From positions 1 through 64,000 of the forward strand of contig NZ_JAHWZX010000003.1 of the NCBI RefSeq assembly GCF_019351405.1: DNA of 64,000 nt, written 5' to 3'. Made by a program: the position numbers and the translations under genes. This DNA comes from Stakelama flava (GTDB lineage: Bacteria > Pseudomonadota > Alphaproteobacteria > Sphingomonadales > Sphingomonadaceae). Under the pieces are notes generated by a model. It had not been told where the DNA came from. It ran no database searches and was given only the letters and a program-made list of their open reading frames with translations. The stretch's first letter is position 1. Each line of letters opens with the position of its first letter. This document shows, piece by piece, positions 15,571 through 23,945 of the stretch.

Positions 15571-15605
15571 GCGGGCTGTCCTTTCATTTGCAGGCCGGGC
15601 ACGGA

Positions 15606-16676
15606 TCAGCGGGTAAAGGATATGCCAATCCGGGCATGGCTGTCGCTGCGATCATAGTCCTCAAGTGACTCGCCATAGCCGCTATATAGCTGGCCGAACA
15701 TATATATGCCGATCGAATCGTCGATCCGGGTAAGCGGATAGGAAACGAACAGTTCGCCCGCCGCTTTGCCGGTTCCCGGATTGCCGGTCAGGTGTCCGGC
15801 GAATTTGATGCCGTCTTCCTGTCCCACCGCCAGGCGCAGCCCGGTATAGCCCAGATAGCGTTTTATCGATCCGCGCGGATGCTTGGTCGAATAATAAAGC
15901 CATGCTTCGGGCGCGACTTCGGCATACCAGTCGTGCCCAATATCGAACCGCTTCGCGGCGCGAACGAAGAAGCGGTTGATGTCGACCGATGTCGCCGGAC
16001 CGCCGCCGTTCGAATCATGGTGATAGCCCGCCGCAATCCGCACCGTATCTTCGGGCGCGATTTCGTAATAGATTTCGGGGCTGTATGTCGTGCTGCGGAA
16101 CGGCGCGGACTTGCGGTCGATCGCCCAGAACATGGTCTGGGTATAGCCAAAGCGTAAGCCGTCGAGCACGCCCGCGCCTTCGAACGGGCGCACCGCGAAG
16201 CTGAATTGAAGTTTCGCGCCGGCATCGCCCGCCCCCGCGACACCGTAAACCGGATCGTGCGGTTCGAGCCGCGACAGCAGCCCGTCATGATGTCCGGTCG
16301 CGCTCATCACGCCGCTCTCCCGGTCGGGCGGCGGCGGTGCGGATGCAACTGCGGGCGGCGGGGTCGCCGGTCCGGCAAGCGTATAGCGCACGCGGACGAA
16401 ACCGCGCGCCGCGACGCCGGACGGCAAGGCATCGGGCGCGTGGAGCGTCAGCGTTTCGCCGTTCGCCGCGGTGACGGACAGTTCGTCGGGAAGGGTCATC
16501 GTCTCATCCGCGTCGCCTTCGTTGACCACAAAAACATCCACGCCGCCACGAGCCGCTTGCGCACTTGCGGGTTGTTCGGGAACGATCCGGGTCTGCGCGA
16601 ACGCGGTCAGCGGCGCGGCGGAAAGAAGCGTGACCAGCATGGCGGAAAGCCGTGGACGGGACGTGGGGCGATGCAT
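15606..16676 (-). CDS. pldA: Outer-membrane phospholipase A
   Basis: 356 residues. After a signal peptide (to about residue 28, ending LTAFAQ) comes an about 90-residue non-barrel segment with a proline-rich linker (PATPPPAVASAPPPP). The PldA barrel follows. The catalytic motif is visible as YHHDSNG, with His220 and Ser222 matching His142/Ser144 of E. coli OMPLA, and YSGYGESLEDYDRSD near the end matches the calcium-dependent loop. The last residue is Arg after a phenylalanine-rich strand (IGISFTR). It hydrolyses outer-membrane phospholipids. The N-terminal extension is longer than in E. coli. Confidence 0.88.
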   Translation of the reverse strand: MHRPTSRPRLSAMLVTLLSAAPLTAFAQTRIVPEQPASAQAARGGVDVFVVNEGDADETMTLPDELSVTAANGETLTLHAPDALPSGVAARGFVRVRYTLAGPATPPPAVASAPPPPDRESGVMSATGHHDGLLSRLEPHDPVYGVAGAGDAGAKLQFSFAVRPFEGAGVLDGLRFGYTQTMFWAIDRKSAPFRSTTYSPEIYYEIAPEDTVRIAAGYHHDSNGGGPATSVDINRFFVRAAKRFDIGHDWYAEVAPEAWLYYSTKHPRGSIKRYLGYTGLRLAVGQEDGIKFAGHLTGNPGTGKAAGELFVSYPLTRIDDSIGIYMFGQLYSGYGESLEDYDRSDSHARIGISFTR

Positions 16677-16745
16677 GGCGATGCCGACTCCGAATTGCGT
16701 TTTTGCTGCCTAGCGGGCCGCGCGTCCAATCGCTAGGCAGTGCGC

Positions 16746-17528
16746 ATGGGTTTCAAAGCTTCCGACATCGCGCTCGCCGGGCGTCTGGCCGACGCGGCGC
16801 GCGCCGCCATTCGTCCCTATTACCGCGCCGAACACGGGCTGGAGATGAAAGGCGACGATTCGCCTGTCACGCTGGCCGACAAGGCGGCCGAAGCGGCGAT
16901 GCGCGCGCTGATCGTCGCCGAATGCCCGATGGATTCGATTGTCGGCGAGGAGGAGGATGCGCGCGAAGGGAGCAGCGGGCGCACCTGGGTGCTCGATCCA
17001 ATCGACGGAACGCGGGCCTTCATCGCGGGGCGGCCCATTTTCGGCACGCTGATCGCGCTGCTCGACAATGGCTGGCCGGTGCTTGGCGTGATCGACCAGC
17101 CGATCATCGGCGAACGCTGGATCGGCGCGACCGGACGCCCGACCGTGCTGAACGGGAAGCCGGCGACGACCCGGCGGTGCAGAGATATCAGCCACGCTTT
17201 GCTCGCCACCACATCGCCCGCGCTGTTCGACGACGACCAGCTTCACGCGTTCGAACATCTCGATGCGAAGGTGCGCAGCACCGTTCTGGGCGGCGACTGC
17301 TATAATTACGGATGCCTGGCTTCGGGTCATCTCGACATTGTCGTCGAGGCGCAGTTGAAGCTGCACGATTTCGCCGCGCTGATCCCGGTCGTCGAAGGTG
17401 CGGGGGGGCGGATGTGTGACTGGCATGGCGATCCGCTGCACGCCGACAGCGTGGGAGAGGTCGTTGCGGTGGGCGATCCGGCGCGGATCGACGATATATT
17501 GGAGGCGCTGGCCTGTCGGGGGGCTTAG
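16746..17528 (+). CDS. hisN: Histidinol-phosphatase, inositol-monophosphatase family
   Basis: 260 residues with the magnesium-dependent IMPase signatures: GEEED (metal-binding Glu), DPIDGTRAFIAG (Asp-x-Ile-Asp-Gly-Thr) and LKLHDFAALIPVVEGAGG near the C-terminus. The last resembles HisN-type histidinol-phosphatases rather than inositol phosphatases, suggesting the penultimate step of histidine synthesis. No other his gene is in the window. ATG at 16746 gives MGFKASDIALAGRLADAAR; the GTG six bases upstream is less likely. It is divergent from pldA (69 bp apart). Confidence 0.8.
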   Translation: MGFKASDIALAGRLADAARAAIRPYYRAEHGLEMKGDDSPVTLADKAAEAAMRALIVAECPMDSIVGEEEDAREGSSGRTWVLDPIDGTRAFIAGRPIFGTLIALLDNGWPVLGVIDQPIIGERWIGATGRPTVLNGKPATTRRCRDISHALLATTSPALFDDDQLHAFEHLDAKVRSTVLGGDCYNYGCLASGHLDIVVEAQLKLHDFAALIPVVEGAGGRMCDWHGDPLHADSVGEVVAVGDPARIDDILEALACRGA

Positions 17529-17557
17529 CGTTGCGAATAACTGCGCGTGCTGGATAT

Positions 17558-17896
17558 TCAGTGCCTTTGCCGGGTGGGGGCGTGAAAGTCGGGCGGTTTA
17601 TCGGCCACCCAGTCGAGAAAACGCGCCATCGCCGGATCGGCGCGGACGGCATCCATCCCGGCATGGCTTGTCGCCAGTTCCGCATTGCTGAGCGTCCCGT
17701 GGATCGCACGGTGGCAGATCGGATGCACAGGCACGGTTTCGCGACCGCCCCGGCTTTTCGGCACGACATGGTGATATTCAATACGAAGGCCCAACACCCG
17801 ACCGCAAAGTGCGCAACGTTCGGACGATGCAGGCTGGTCCTGCATGCGCCGCAGTCCTTCCACGGCGGCCAGTTTGCGGCGGACGCGGCCGCTCAT
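17558..17896 (-). CDS. HNH endonuclease-domain protein
   Basis: 112 residues. Zinc-binding cysteines in CALCGR, the HNH core YHHVVPKSRGGRETVPVHPICHRAIH, and a helical C-terminus are present. Small stand-alone HNH proteins of this kind are nucleases or nucleic-acid-binding proteins of uncertain target. ATG at 17896 is chosen over GTG at 17911; neither has a clear ribosome-binding site. It is convergent with hisN, with 29 bp between stops, and not obviously linked to a mobile element. Confidence 0.75.
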   Translation of the reverse strand: MSGRVRRKLAAVEGLRRMQDQPASSERCALCGRVLGLRIEYHHVVPKSRGGRETVPVHPICHRAIHGTLSNAELATSHAGMDAVRADPAMARFLDWVADKPPDFHAPTRQRH

Positions 17897-17963
17897 CGAT
17901 AACGTCGACACAGCGCCTGAACGAAGCCGACGCGCGATGCGCCGACTTCGATGCGCTTAGCCG

Positions 17964-19013
17964 TCACTTGTCCTTCATCGCTTCGATCAGGCGCTTGACC
18001 TCTTGCGAACGGCCGCGCGGAAGCACCAATATGTCATTGCCGCTCGCCACCACGATCAGGTCGGTTACGCCCAGCACCGCGATACGCGGGCCGTCCGAAT
18101 GGACGAGGCTGCCCGCCGTATCCAGCGCGACGACGTCGCCGCGGCATACATTGGCGTTGGTGTCGCATTCGCTGATCGCGTGAAGCGCATCCCAACTGCC
18201 GACATCGTTCCACCCCATGCTGACGGGAACCACCGCCACCTGCTCGGCGCGCTCCATCACCGCATAGTCGATCGAATCGGACGGCGAACGTTCGAACGCG
18301 GCGGCGTCGGGCATGATTCGCACACCGTCGCGCCGCGCGGCGGCCATGGCGGACCGGGCGGCGCTCAGCATATCGGGCGCATAGCGTTGCAGTTCCTCCA
18401 GATAGCGATCGGCGCGAAACAGGAAGATGCCGCCGTTCCACACATGGTCCCCGCTACGCACCATGGCTTCGGCCTTTTCGCGTGGCGGTTTTTCGACAAA
18501 GCGCTCGACTCGCGAAACGCCCGGCGCGACCTGGCTGCCGGCCTTGATATAACCATAGCCGGTTTCGGGACCGGTCGGGGTAATACCGAACGTGGCCAGC
18601 CAGCCGTCGCGAACCAGCGGCAATGCCGTCGCGATCGCCTTGTGAAATGCCGCCTCGTCGACGATCACATGGTCGGACGGCATCACCAGCAACGGAGTCG
18701 CGCCACCGCCCGCCGCCAGCGCGGCGAGCGCGATGGCGGGCGCGGTGTTGCGCGCCGCCGGTTCGAGGATGATCGATCCGGGGCTGCACCCCGCTTCGGC
18801 GAGCTGCGCCTCCACCATATCGGCGTGCGCCGCGCTGGCCACGACGATCGGCGCGCCATAGTCCGCGCCACACGTTCGCCGCGCCGTCACCTGAAGCATG
18901 GTGCTGTCTTCGGTCAGCGCCAGCATCTGTTTGGGCCGTTCGCCCCGCGACATCGGCCAAAGTCGCGTGCCAGCGCCGCCGGACAGGATGACGGGCGTGA
19001 TGGTTTCGGTCAT
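17964..19013 (-). CDS. manC: Mannose-1-phosphate guanylyltransferase
   Basis: 349 residues of the single-domain GMP type. It has the nucleotidyltransferase signature VILSGGAGTRLWPMSR, the FVEKP motif in VERFVEKPPREKAE, and GYGYIKAG. The C-terminal phosphomannose-isomerase domain found in bifunctional enzymes is absent. It makes GDP-mannose for surface polysaccharides. ATG at 19013 is preceded by GGGAAAG; a 54-base upstream extension gives an atypical start. It is divergent from the sugar transferase at 19169, consistent with an exopolysaccharide role. Confidence 0.9.
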   Translation of the reverse strand: MTETITPVILSGGAGTRLWPMSRGERPKQMLALTEDSTMLQVTARRTCGADYGAPIVVASAAHADMVEAQLAEAGCSPGSIILEPAARNTAPAIALAALAAGGGATPLLVMPSDHVIVDEAAFHKAIATALPLVRDGWLATFGITPTGPETGYGYIKAGSQVAPGVSRVERFVEKPPREKAEAMVRSGDHVWNGGIFLFRADRYLEELQRYAPDMLSAARSAMAAARRDGVRIMPDAAAFERSPSDSIDYAVMERAEQVAVVPVSMGWNDVGSWDALHAISECDTNANVCRGDVVALDTAGSLVHSDGPRIAVLGVTDLIVVASGNDILVLPRGRSQEVKRLIEAMKDK

Positions 19014-19168
19014 TGAGCAGTCTTTCCCTCGCATGATGGCACGGCGCTGACCCTTATCAACCGACAAGCGCCCTGCGCAGTGCCCGCGTTCAGTTTTTAT
19101 TTGCCAATTTCTGCCACATGCTTGCCGGTGTCGGTAATATTTACACCGAAAGGCCGCCGCGGCGTGTT

Positions 19169-20557
19169 ATGATCAGGCTGTTCAAACATTATGTGCCGAA
19201 CGCCGTGCTGCTGCTCGGCCTGCTCGACATCGTCTTCCTCCTCGCCGCCGCCGAGGCGGGGTGGGTTATGCGCGCACATCAGATCGGCATGACGGTGGGA
19301 CCGCTGAACGCCCGTATGCCGCAGCTAGCCAGTTTCGCGCTGTGTATGGAACTGGCGATGATCGCGGTGGGAGTCTATGGATCGGACGCCCTGCAATCGC
19401 TGCGCTTCGCCACGGCGCGTCTGATCGTCGCGATATCGCTGGGCACGATTTTCCTGTCGGTCATGTATTTCCTGATTCCCGCGATCGCTTTCTGGCGATC
19501 GAACCTGCTGTACGCGATGCTGCTGGGCGTCGCGCTGCTGGTGGTGCTTCGCATCTTGCTGGGCAAGACGCTGGGCAGTCAGGCGTTCAAACGGCGCGTG
19601 GTGGTGCTGGGCGCTGGCGCTCGCGCGGCGCGGATCAAGGCGCTGGCCCGGATGCCCGGTTCGGGATTCGCGGTTGTCGGTTATGTATCGATGAGCGAAG
19701 CCAACCGGGTCATTCCCGAAGCGATCGCGCGCGATGCGATCTACAACCTTGCCGACCATGTCGTACTCCTGAACGCCAGCGAAGTGGTGCTCGCGCTGGA
19801 GGAACGACGCAACGCGCTGCCGCTGAAAGACCTGTTGCGGGTCAAGACAACGGGGGTGCATGTCAATGAAATCTCGACCTTCCTCGAACGCGAAACGGGC
19901 CGGGTCGATCTCGACAGCGTCAATCCGAGCTGGCTGATCTTCTCCGACGGATTTTCATCGGGGCGGATGCTTTCCGCCATGTCGAAGCGTCTGTTCGACG
20001 TCATCGCCAGCATCTGCCTTCTGATAGTCACGCTGCCGATCATCCTTGTCGCGGCGCTGATCGTAAAGGCCGATAGTCGCGGCCCCGCTTTCTATCGCCA
20101 GCGGCGTGTCGGATTATATTCGGTCGGTTTCGACATCATCAAACTGCGTTCGATGAGCATCGACGCCGAAGTCGCGGGCAATGCGGTATGGGCCGAAAAG
20201 GACGATCCGCGCATAACGCGCGTGGGCCGGATCATCCGCAAGCTCAGGATCGACGAACTGCCCCAGTGCTGGAGCGTGCTGAAGGGGGAGATGAGCTTTG
20301 TCGGCCCGCGTCCCGAACGGCCGCAATTCGTCGACGATCTTGAAACCAAGCTGCCCTATTATGCCGAACGGCACATGGTGAAGCCGGGCATCACCGGCTG
20401 GGCGCAGATCAACTATCCCTACGGCGCATCGATCGAGGATGCGCGCCAGAAGCTCGAATATGATCTTTACTACGCAAAGAATTATTCGCCCTTTCTCGAC
20501 CTGCTGATCCTGCTTCAGACGATCCGGGTGATCCTGTGGCCCGAGGGCGCGCGGTGA
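19169..20557 (+). CDS. EpsB-type polyprenyl sugar-1-phosphate transferase
   Basis: 462 residues. An N-terminal membrane portion with four hydrophobic segments (about 12-125) starts MIRLFKHYVPNAVLLLGLLD, typical of the EpsB subfamily linked to PEP-CTERM/exosortase loci. A CoA-binding-like domain (about 140-210) follows, then the C-terminal bacterial sugar transferase domain with KRLFDVIASICLLIVTLPII, the DELPQ segment and SFVGPRPERPQFV. It should transfer the first sugar phosphate to undecaprenyl phosphate. GTG at 20554 of the next gene overlaps its stop. ATG at 19169 fits the family; an upstream in-frame ATG at 19118 is less likely. Confidence 0.88.
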   Translation: MIRLFKHYVPNAVLLLGLLDIVFLLAAAEAGWVMRAHQIGMTVGPLNARMPQLASFALCMELAMIAVGVYGSDALQSLRFATARLIVAISLGTIFLSVMYFLIPAIAFWRSNLLYAMLLGVALLVVLRILLGKTLGSQAFKRRVVVLGAGARAARIKALARMPGSGFAVVGYVSMSEANRVIPEAIARDAIYNLADHVVLLNASEVVLALEERRNALPLKDLLRVKTTGVHVNEISTFLERETGRVDLDSVNPSWLIFSDGFSSGRMLSAMSKRLFDVIASICLLIVTLPIILVAALIVKADSRGPAFYRQRRVGLYSVGFDIIKLRSMSIDAEVAGNAVWAEKDDPRITRVGRIIRKLRIDELPQCWSVLKGEMSFVGPRPERPQFVDDLETKLPYYAERHMVKPGITGWAQINYPYGASIEDARQKLEYDLYYAKNYSPFLDLLILLQTIRVILWPEGAR

Positions 20558-22599
20558 GCGCCGAACTGATCCTGGTGAGCCATTCGCTCGCCGCGCTGCT
20601 GTTCGCGATGCTCGCCCTGTGGTCGGCGCGCGCGCAAGCTGCGGGCTGGCCGCGCATGCCCTTTGCGGTTGGCTTCGGCGCCACTGCGCTATGGGCGCTT
20701 GCGATCGCGGGAATCGGGCAGAATCAGGCGCCCGGCCAGATCGGAGAGGGCGTGCGAAACCTTGCCTGGCTGATCGCGCTCTATTGCTTCCATCGCGGCA
20801 ATGAGCGGCGGCGTGCGCCCTTGGCGCTGCCGTTGGTATACGGAGTGGTCGCGGCGGTGATCGTCGCCGAATGCGGATTGTATCTCGCCGCCGATTCGGG
20901 GCGCGCCGCCTTTCCCGCGGCGCAGGTCGTGAGCATCGCGCTGCTGCTTCGCATGATCGCCGGGCTTGCTTCGCTGGTTCTGCTTCGCGCCGCGCATGAA
21001 GCAGCATCCACCGCCGGACGCGGCATGCTGCTCGCGCTGGCGGGGATGTGGGTCGCCGACTGCGTGGTGTTCGCCTATGCCTATCTTGGCGCGACATGGC
21101 CCGACGGGCTGGCGGTGCTTCGCGGCGTGGTCGCTGTGGCATCCGCCGGTATCTTCGCGCTTTCGATGTACCGGCAAAACGGCTGGGTGGTGCAGCTTTC
21201 GCGCACCGTCGCGTACCAATCGCTATCGCTTGTCGCGATTGGCGCCTATTTCGTCGTCATCGCGGTCGCGATCAGCGCCATCGCGGCGATTGGCGGCGAT
21301 CATGCGCGCATGTGGCAGACGGCGTTCATCTTCGGCTGTACCACGGCGATGCTGACGCTTGTCTCTTCCTCCTGGCTTCGCGCCTGGATCAAGGTGAAGC
21401 TCGCCAAGCACCTGTTCCGGCATCGCTACGATTATCGCGCCGAATGGATGCGTTTTACTGAGACGCTGGGCAAGGCGGGCGGCGATGTCGCGCTCGATGC
21501 GCGGCTGGTGAAGGCGCTTGCCGATCTGGTCGATTCGCCCGCCGGCATATTGCTGGTGCCCGAAGGCGAGGGGGTGCGCTGCGAAGGCGCATGGAACTGG
21601 GACGGCGCCGATTTCTCCGCGACCGGCGGGGGGGCTGCGCTGATCGATCATCTGACGCAAACGCGCCGCATCGTCGAACTCGATAGCGTGCGCGGCGGCG
21701 GCGATCCGCTTATTCCCGAAGCGGTGCCGGGGCCGATACTCGCGTCGCGTGAGGCATGGGCGATCATCCCGCTGATCCATTTCGACCAATTGGCAGGCGC
21801 GATCCTGCTTGCGCGGCCGCCGCTCGAACGCGCGCTCGACTGGGAGGATTTCGACCTGTTGAAGGTCGCCGGACGTCAGGCGGCAAGCTATCTTGCCGAA
21901 GCGCGCGCGACCGCCGCGCTGATGGAGGCGCAGCGGTTCGACGAATTCAACCGTCGCTTCGCCTTCATCCTGCACGATATCAAGAATCTGGTGAGCCAGA
22001 TGAGCCTGGTCGCGCGCAATGCCGACCGGCATGGCGACAATCCCGAATTCCGCATCGACATGATTGCCACGGTGAAGGAATCGGCCAACCGGATGAACGA
22101 CCTGATCCAGCGTCTTTCGCAACGCCCCGTGCGCGCCGATCCGGTCAGTGGCGTCGATGTCGGGACCATTGCCGCCACGGTCGCGCGCGGCATCGAATCG
22201 CATCATCCGGTGCGGGTTGCCGGGGAGCAGGGTCTGGTGGCAAGGGCCGATCCGGTCGCGCTCAAACAGATGCTTTACCATCTGGTCCGCAACGCCGCCG
22301 ACGCCAGCGCTGCCGACGATCCGGTTCGAATCGATCTGGCGCGAAGTGGCCAACAGGTGGTCATCGACATCATCGATCGCGGTTGCGGGATGAGCGCGGC
22401 ATTCATCCGCGATTCGCTTTTCAAACCCTTTATTTCGACGAAGCCCGGCGGCTTCGGCATTGGCGCGTATGAGGCGCGCCAGCTCGCACTGGCGATGGGC
22501 GGTTCGCTCGACGTCACGAGCCGGGAGGGCGAGGGCACGCGCTTTCGGATCGAACTGGCGGCGAGCAGCGCCGAAGCGTTGGTGGAGCAGGCAGCATGA
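20554..22599 (+). CDS. prsK: PrsK-type membrane histidine kinase
   Basis: 681 residues. Eight or so N-terminal hydrophobic segments (to about residue 280) are followed by a GAF-like region (about 310-440), the phosphoacceptor helix in FAFILHDIKNLVSQMSLVAR and a GHKL ATPase domain (LVRNAADASA, DRGCGMS, GGFGIGAYEARQLA). This layout matches PrsK, the kinase paired with PrsR at PEP-CTERM/exosortase loci. The GTG at 20554 overlaps the previous TGA; it ends at ATGA with prsR. What signal it senses is unknown. Confidence 0.88.
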   Translation: MSAELILVSHSLAALLFAMLALWSARAQAAGWPRMPFAVGFGATALWALAIAGIGQNQAPGQIGEGVRNLAWLIALYCFHRGNERRRAPLALPLVYGVVAAVIVAECGLYLAADSGRAAFPAAQVVSIALLLRMIAGLASLVLLRAAHEAASTAGRGMLLALAGMWVADCVVFAYAYLGATWPDGLAVLRGVVAVASAGIFALSMYRQNGWVVQLSRTVAYQSLSLVAIGAYFVVIAVAISAIAAIGGDHARMWQTAFIFGCTTAMLTLVSSSWLRAWIKVKLAKHLFRHRYDYRAEWMRFTETLGKAGGDVALDARLVKALADLVDSPAGILLVPEGEGVRCEGAWNWDGADFSATGGGAALIDHLTQTRRIVELDSVRGGGDPLIPEAVPGPILASREAWAIIPLIHFDQLAGAILLARPPLERALDWEDFDLLKVAGRQAASYLAEARATAALMEAQRFDEFNRRFAFILHDIKNLVSQMSLVARNADRHGDNPEFRIDMIATVKESANRMNDLIQRLSQRPVRADPVSGVDVGTIAATVARGIESHHPVRVAGEQGLVARADPVALKQMLYHLVRNAADASAADDPVRIDLARSGQQVVIDIIDRGCGMSAAFIRDSLFKPFISTKPGGFGIGAYEARQLALAMGGSLDVTSREGEGTRFRIELAASSAEALVEQAA

Positions 22600-23945
22600 A
22601 CATCCCCCGCAAATTGTTGATCGTAGAGGATGATACAGGTCTGCAGCGCCAGCTTCGCTGGGCCTATGACGGGTATGACATTCTGGTCGCCGCCGATCGC
22701 GAAAGCGCGCTCACCCAGCTTCGCGCCGAAGAGCCGCAGGTGGTGACGCTCGACCTTGGCCTGCCGCCCGATCCCGACGGGGTGAAGGAAGGCTTCGCTG
22801 CGCTGGAGGATATCCGCCGGCTTGCCCCCGACACGAAAGTGATCGTGGCGACCGGTCATGGCGAGCGCGACAGCGCGTTGCGCGCGATCGCGCAAGGCGC
22901 GTGGGATTTCTATCAGAAGCCGATCGACATCGACGCGCTGGGCGTCATCGTCGAACGCGCTTTTCACGTCCACGCGATAGAGGCGGAAAACCGTCGGCTG
23001 GCGGCGCGTGCCGGGATCGAAAATCCGCTGGGCGGCATCGTCACGGCGTCGCCCGAAATGCTGAAGGTGACACGCATGATCGAACGCGTGGCGGGCGCCG
23101 ATGTCTCGGTTCTGCTGCTGGGCGCGAGCGGGACCGGCAAGGAAGTGCTCGCACGCGGGCTTTACGAAGCGAGTGGCCGGATCGGCGGCTTCGTTGCGAT
23201 CAATTGCGCCGCGATTCCCGAAACGCTGCTCGAAAGCGAATTGTTCGGTCATGAGAAGGGCGCCTTTACCGGCGCGGTGAAAACCACACCGGGCAAGATC
23301 GAAATGGCGCATGGCGGCACGCTGTTCCTCGACGAGATTGGCGATGTGCCCCTGCCGCTTCAGGTGAAGCTGCTGCGCTTTCTTCAGGAGCGGGTGGTCG
23401 AACGCATCGGTGGGCGAAAGCCGATTGCGGTAGACACGCGGATCGTGTGCGCCACGCATCAGGATATCGACGCGATGGTCGCCGAGGGAAGTTTTCGCGA
23501 AGACCTGTATTACCGGCTGGCGGAGATCGTGGTGACCATCCCATCGCTTGCCGAACGGCCGGGCGATTCGGTGTTGCTCGCCCGCCATTTCCTTCGCCAT
23601 CATGCCGACCGGATGCGCCGCCCGGTGACCGGCTTTACCGCCGACGCGCTTGCCGCGATCGACGGCTGGGGGTGGCCGGGCAATGTCCGCGAACTCGAAA
23701 ACCGGGTGAAGCGCGCGGTCATCATGGCTGATGGTAAACAGGTGACGGCAGCCGATCTGGACCTGTCCGATGATGCGCAGGACGATCCGATCAACCTGAA
23801 AGCGGTGCGCGAGGCGGCCGATCGCAAGGCGATACGCCACGCCCTTTCGCGCGCGCACGGCAATATCTCCGGCACGGCGCGCCTGCTGGGGATCAGCCGG
23901 CCGACGCTTTATGACCTGATGAAAAATTATGACCTGCAACCCTGA
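22596..23945 (+). CDS. prsR: PrsR-type sigma-54-dependent response regulator
   Basis: 449 residues. A receiver domain has the acidic pocket EDD at 11-13 and phosphoacceptor Asp53 in LDLGLPP. A sigma-54-interacting AAA+ domain (about 140-375) has Walker A GASGTGKE, the GAFTGA loop (EKGAFTGAVK) and FLDEIGD Walker B. A Fis-type HTH (ARLLGISRPTLYDLM) ends the protein. It should activate sigma-54 promoters when phosphorylated by PrsK. The AAA+ and GAFTGA motifs are intact. Its own target promoters were not found in this window. Confidence 0.9.
   Translation: MNIPRKLLIVEDDTGLQRQLRWAYDGYDILVAADRESALTQLRAEEPQVVTLDLGLPPDPDGVKEGFAALEDIRRLAPDTKVIVATGHGERDSALRAIAQGAWDFYQKPIDIDALGVIVERAFHVHAIEAENRRLAARAGIENPLGGIVTASPEMLKVTRMIERVAGADVSVLLLGASGTGKEVLARGLYEASGRIGGFVAINCAAIPETLLESELFGHEKGAFTGAVKTTPGKIEMAHGGTLFLDEIGDVPLPLQVKLLRFLQERVVERIGGRKPIAVDTRIVCATHQDIDAMVAEGSFREDLYYRLAEIVVTIPSLAERPGDSVLLARHFLRHHADRMRRPVTGFTADALAAIDGWGWPGNVRELENRVKRAVIMADGKQVTAADLDLSDDAQDDPINLKAVREAADRKAIRHALSRAHGNISGTARLLGISRPTLYDLMKNYDLQP

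Noticed and set aside
19037-19052. TGGCACG resembling a sigma-54 -24 element between manC and the sugar transferase
   Set aside because: The -12 GC element is missing at the correct spacing (bases read TGACC instead of TTGC-like), so it is not supported as a sigma-54 promoter despite the nearby sigma-54 activator gene.
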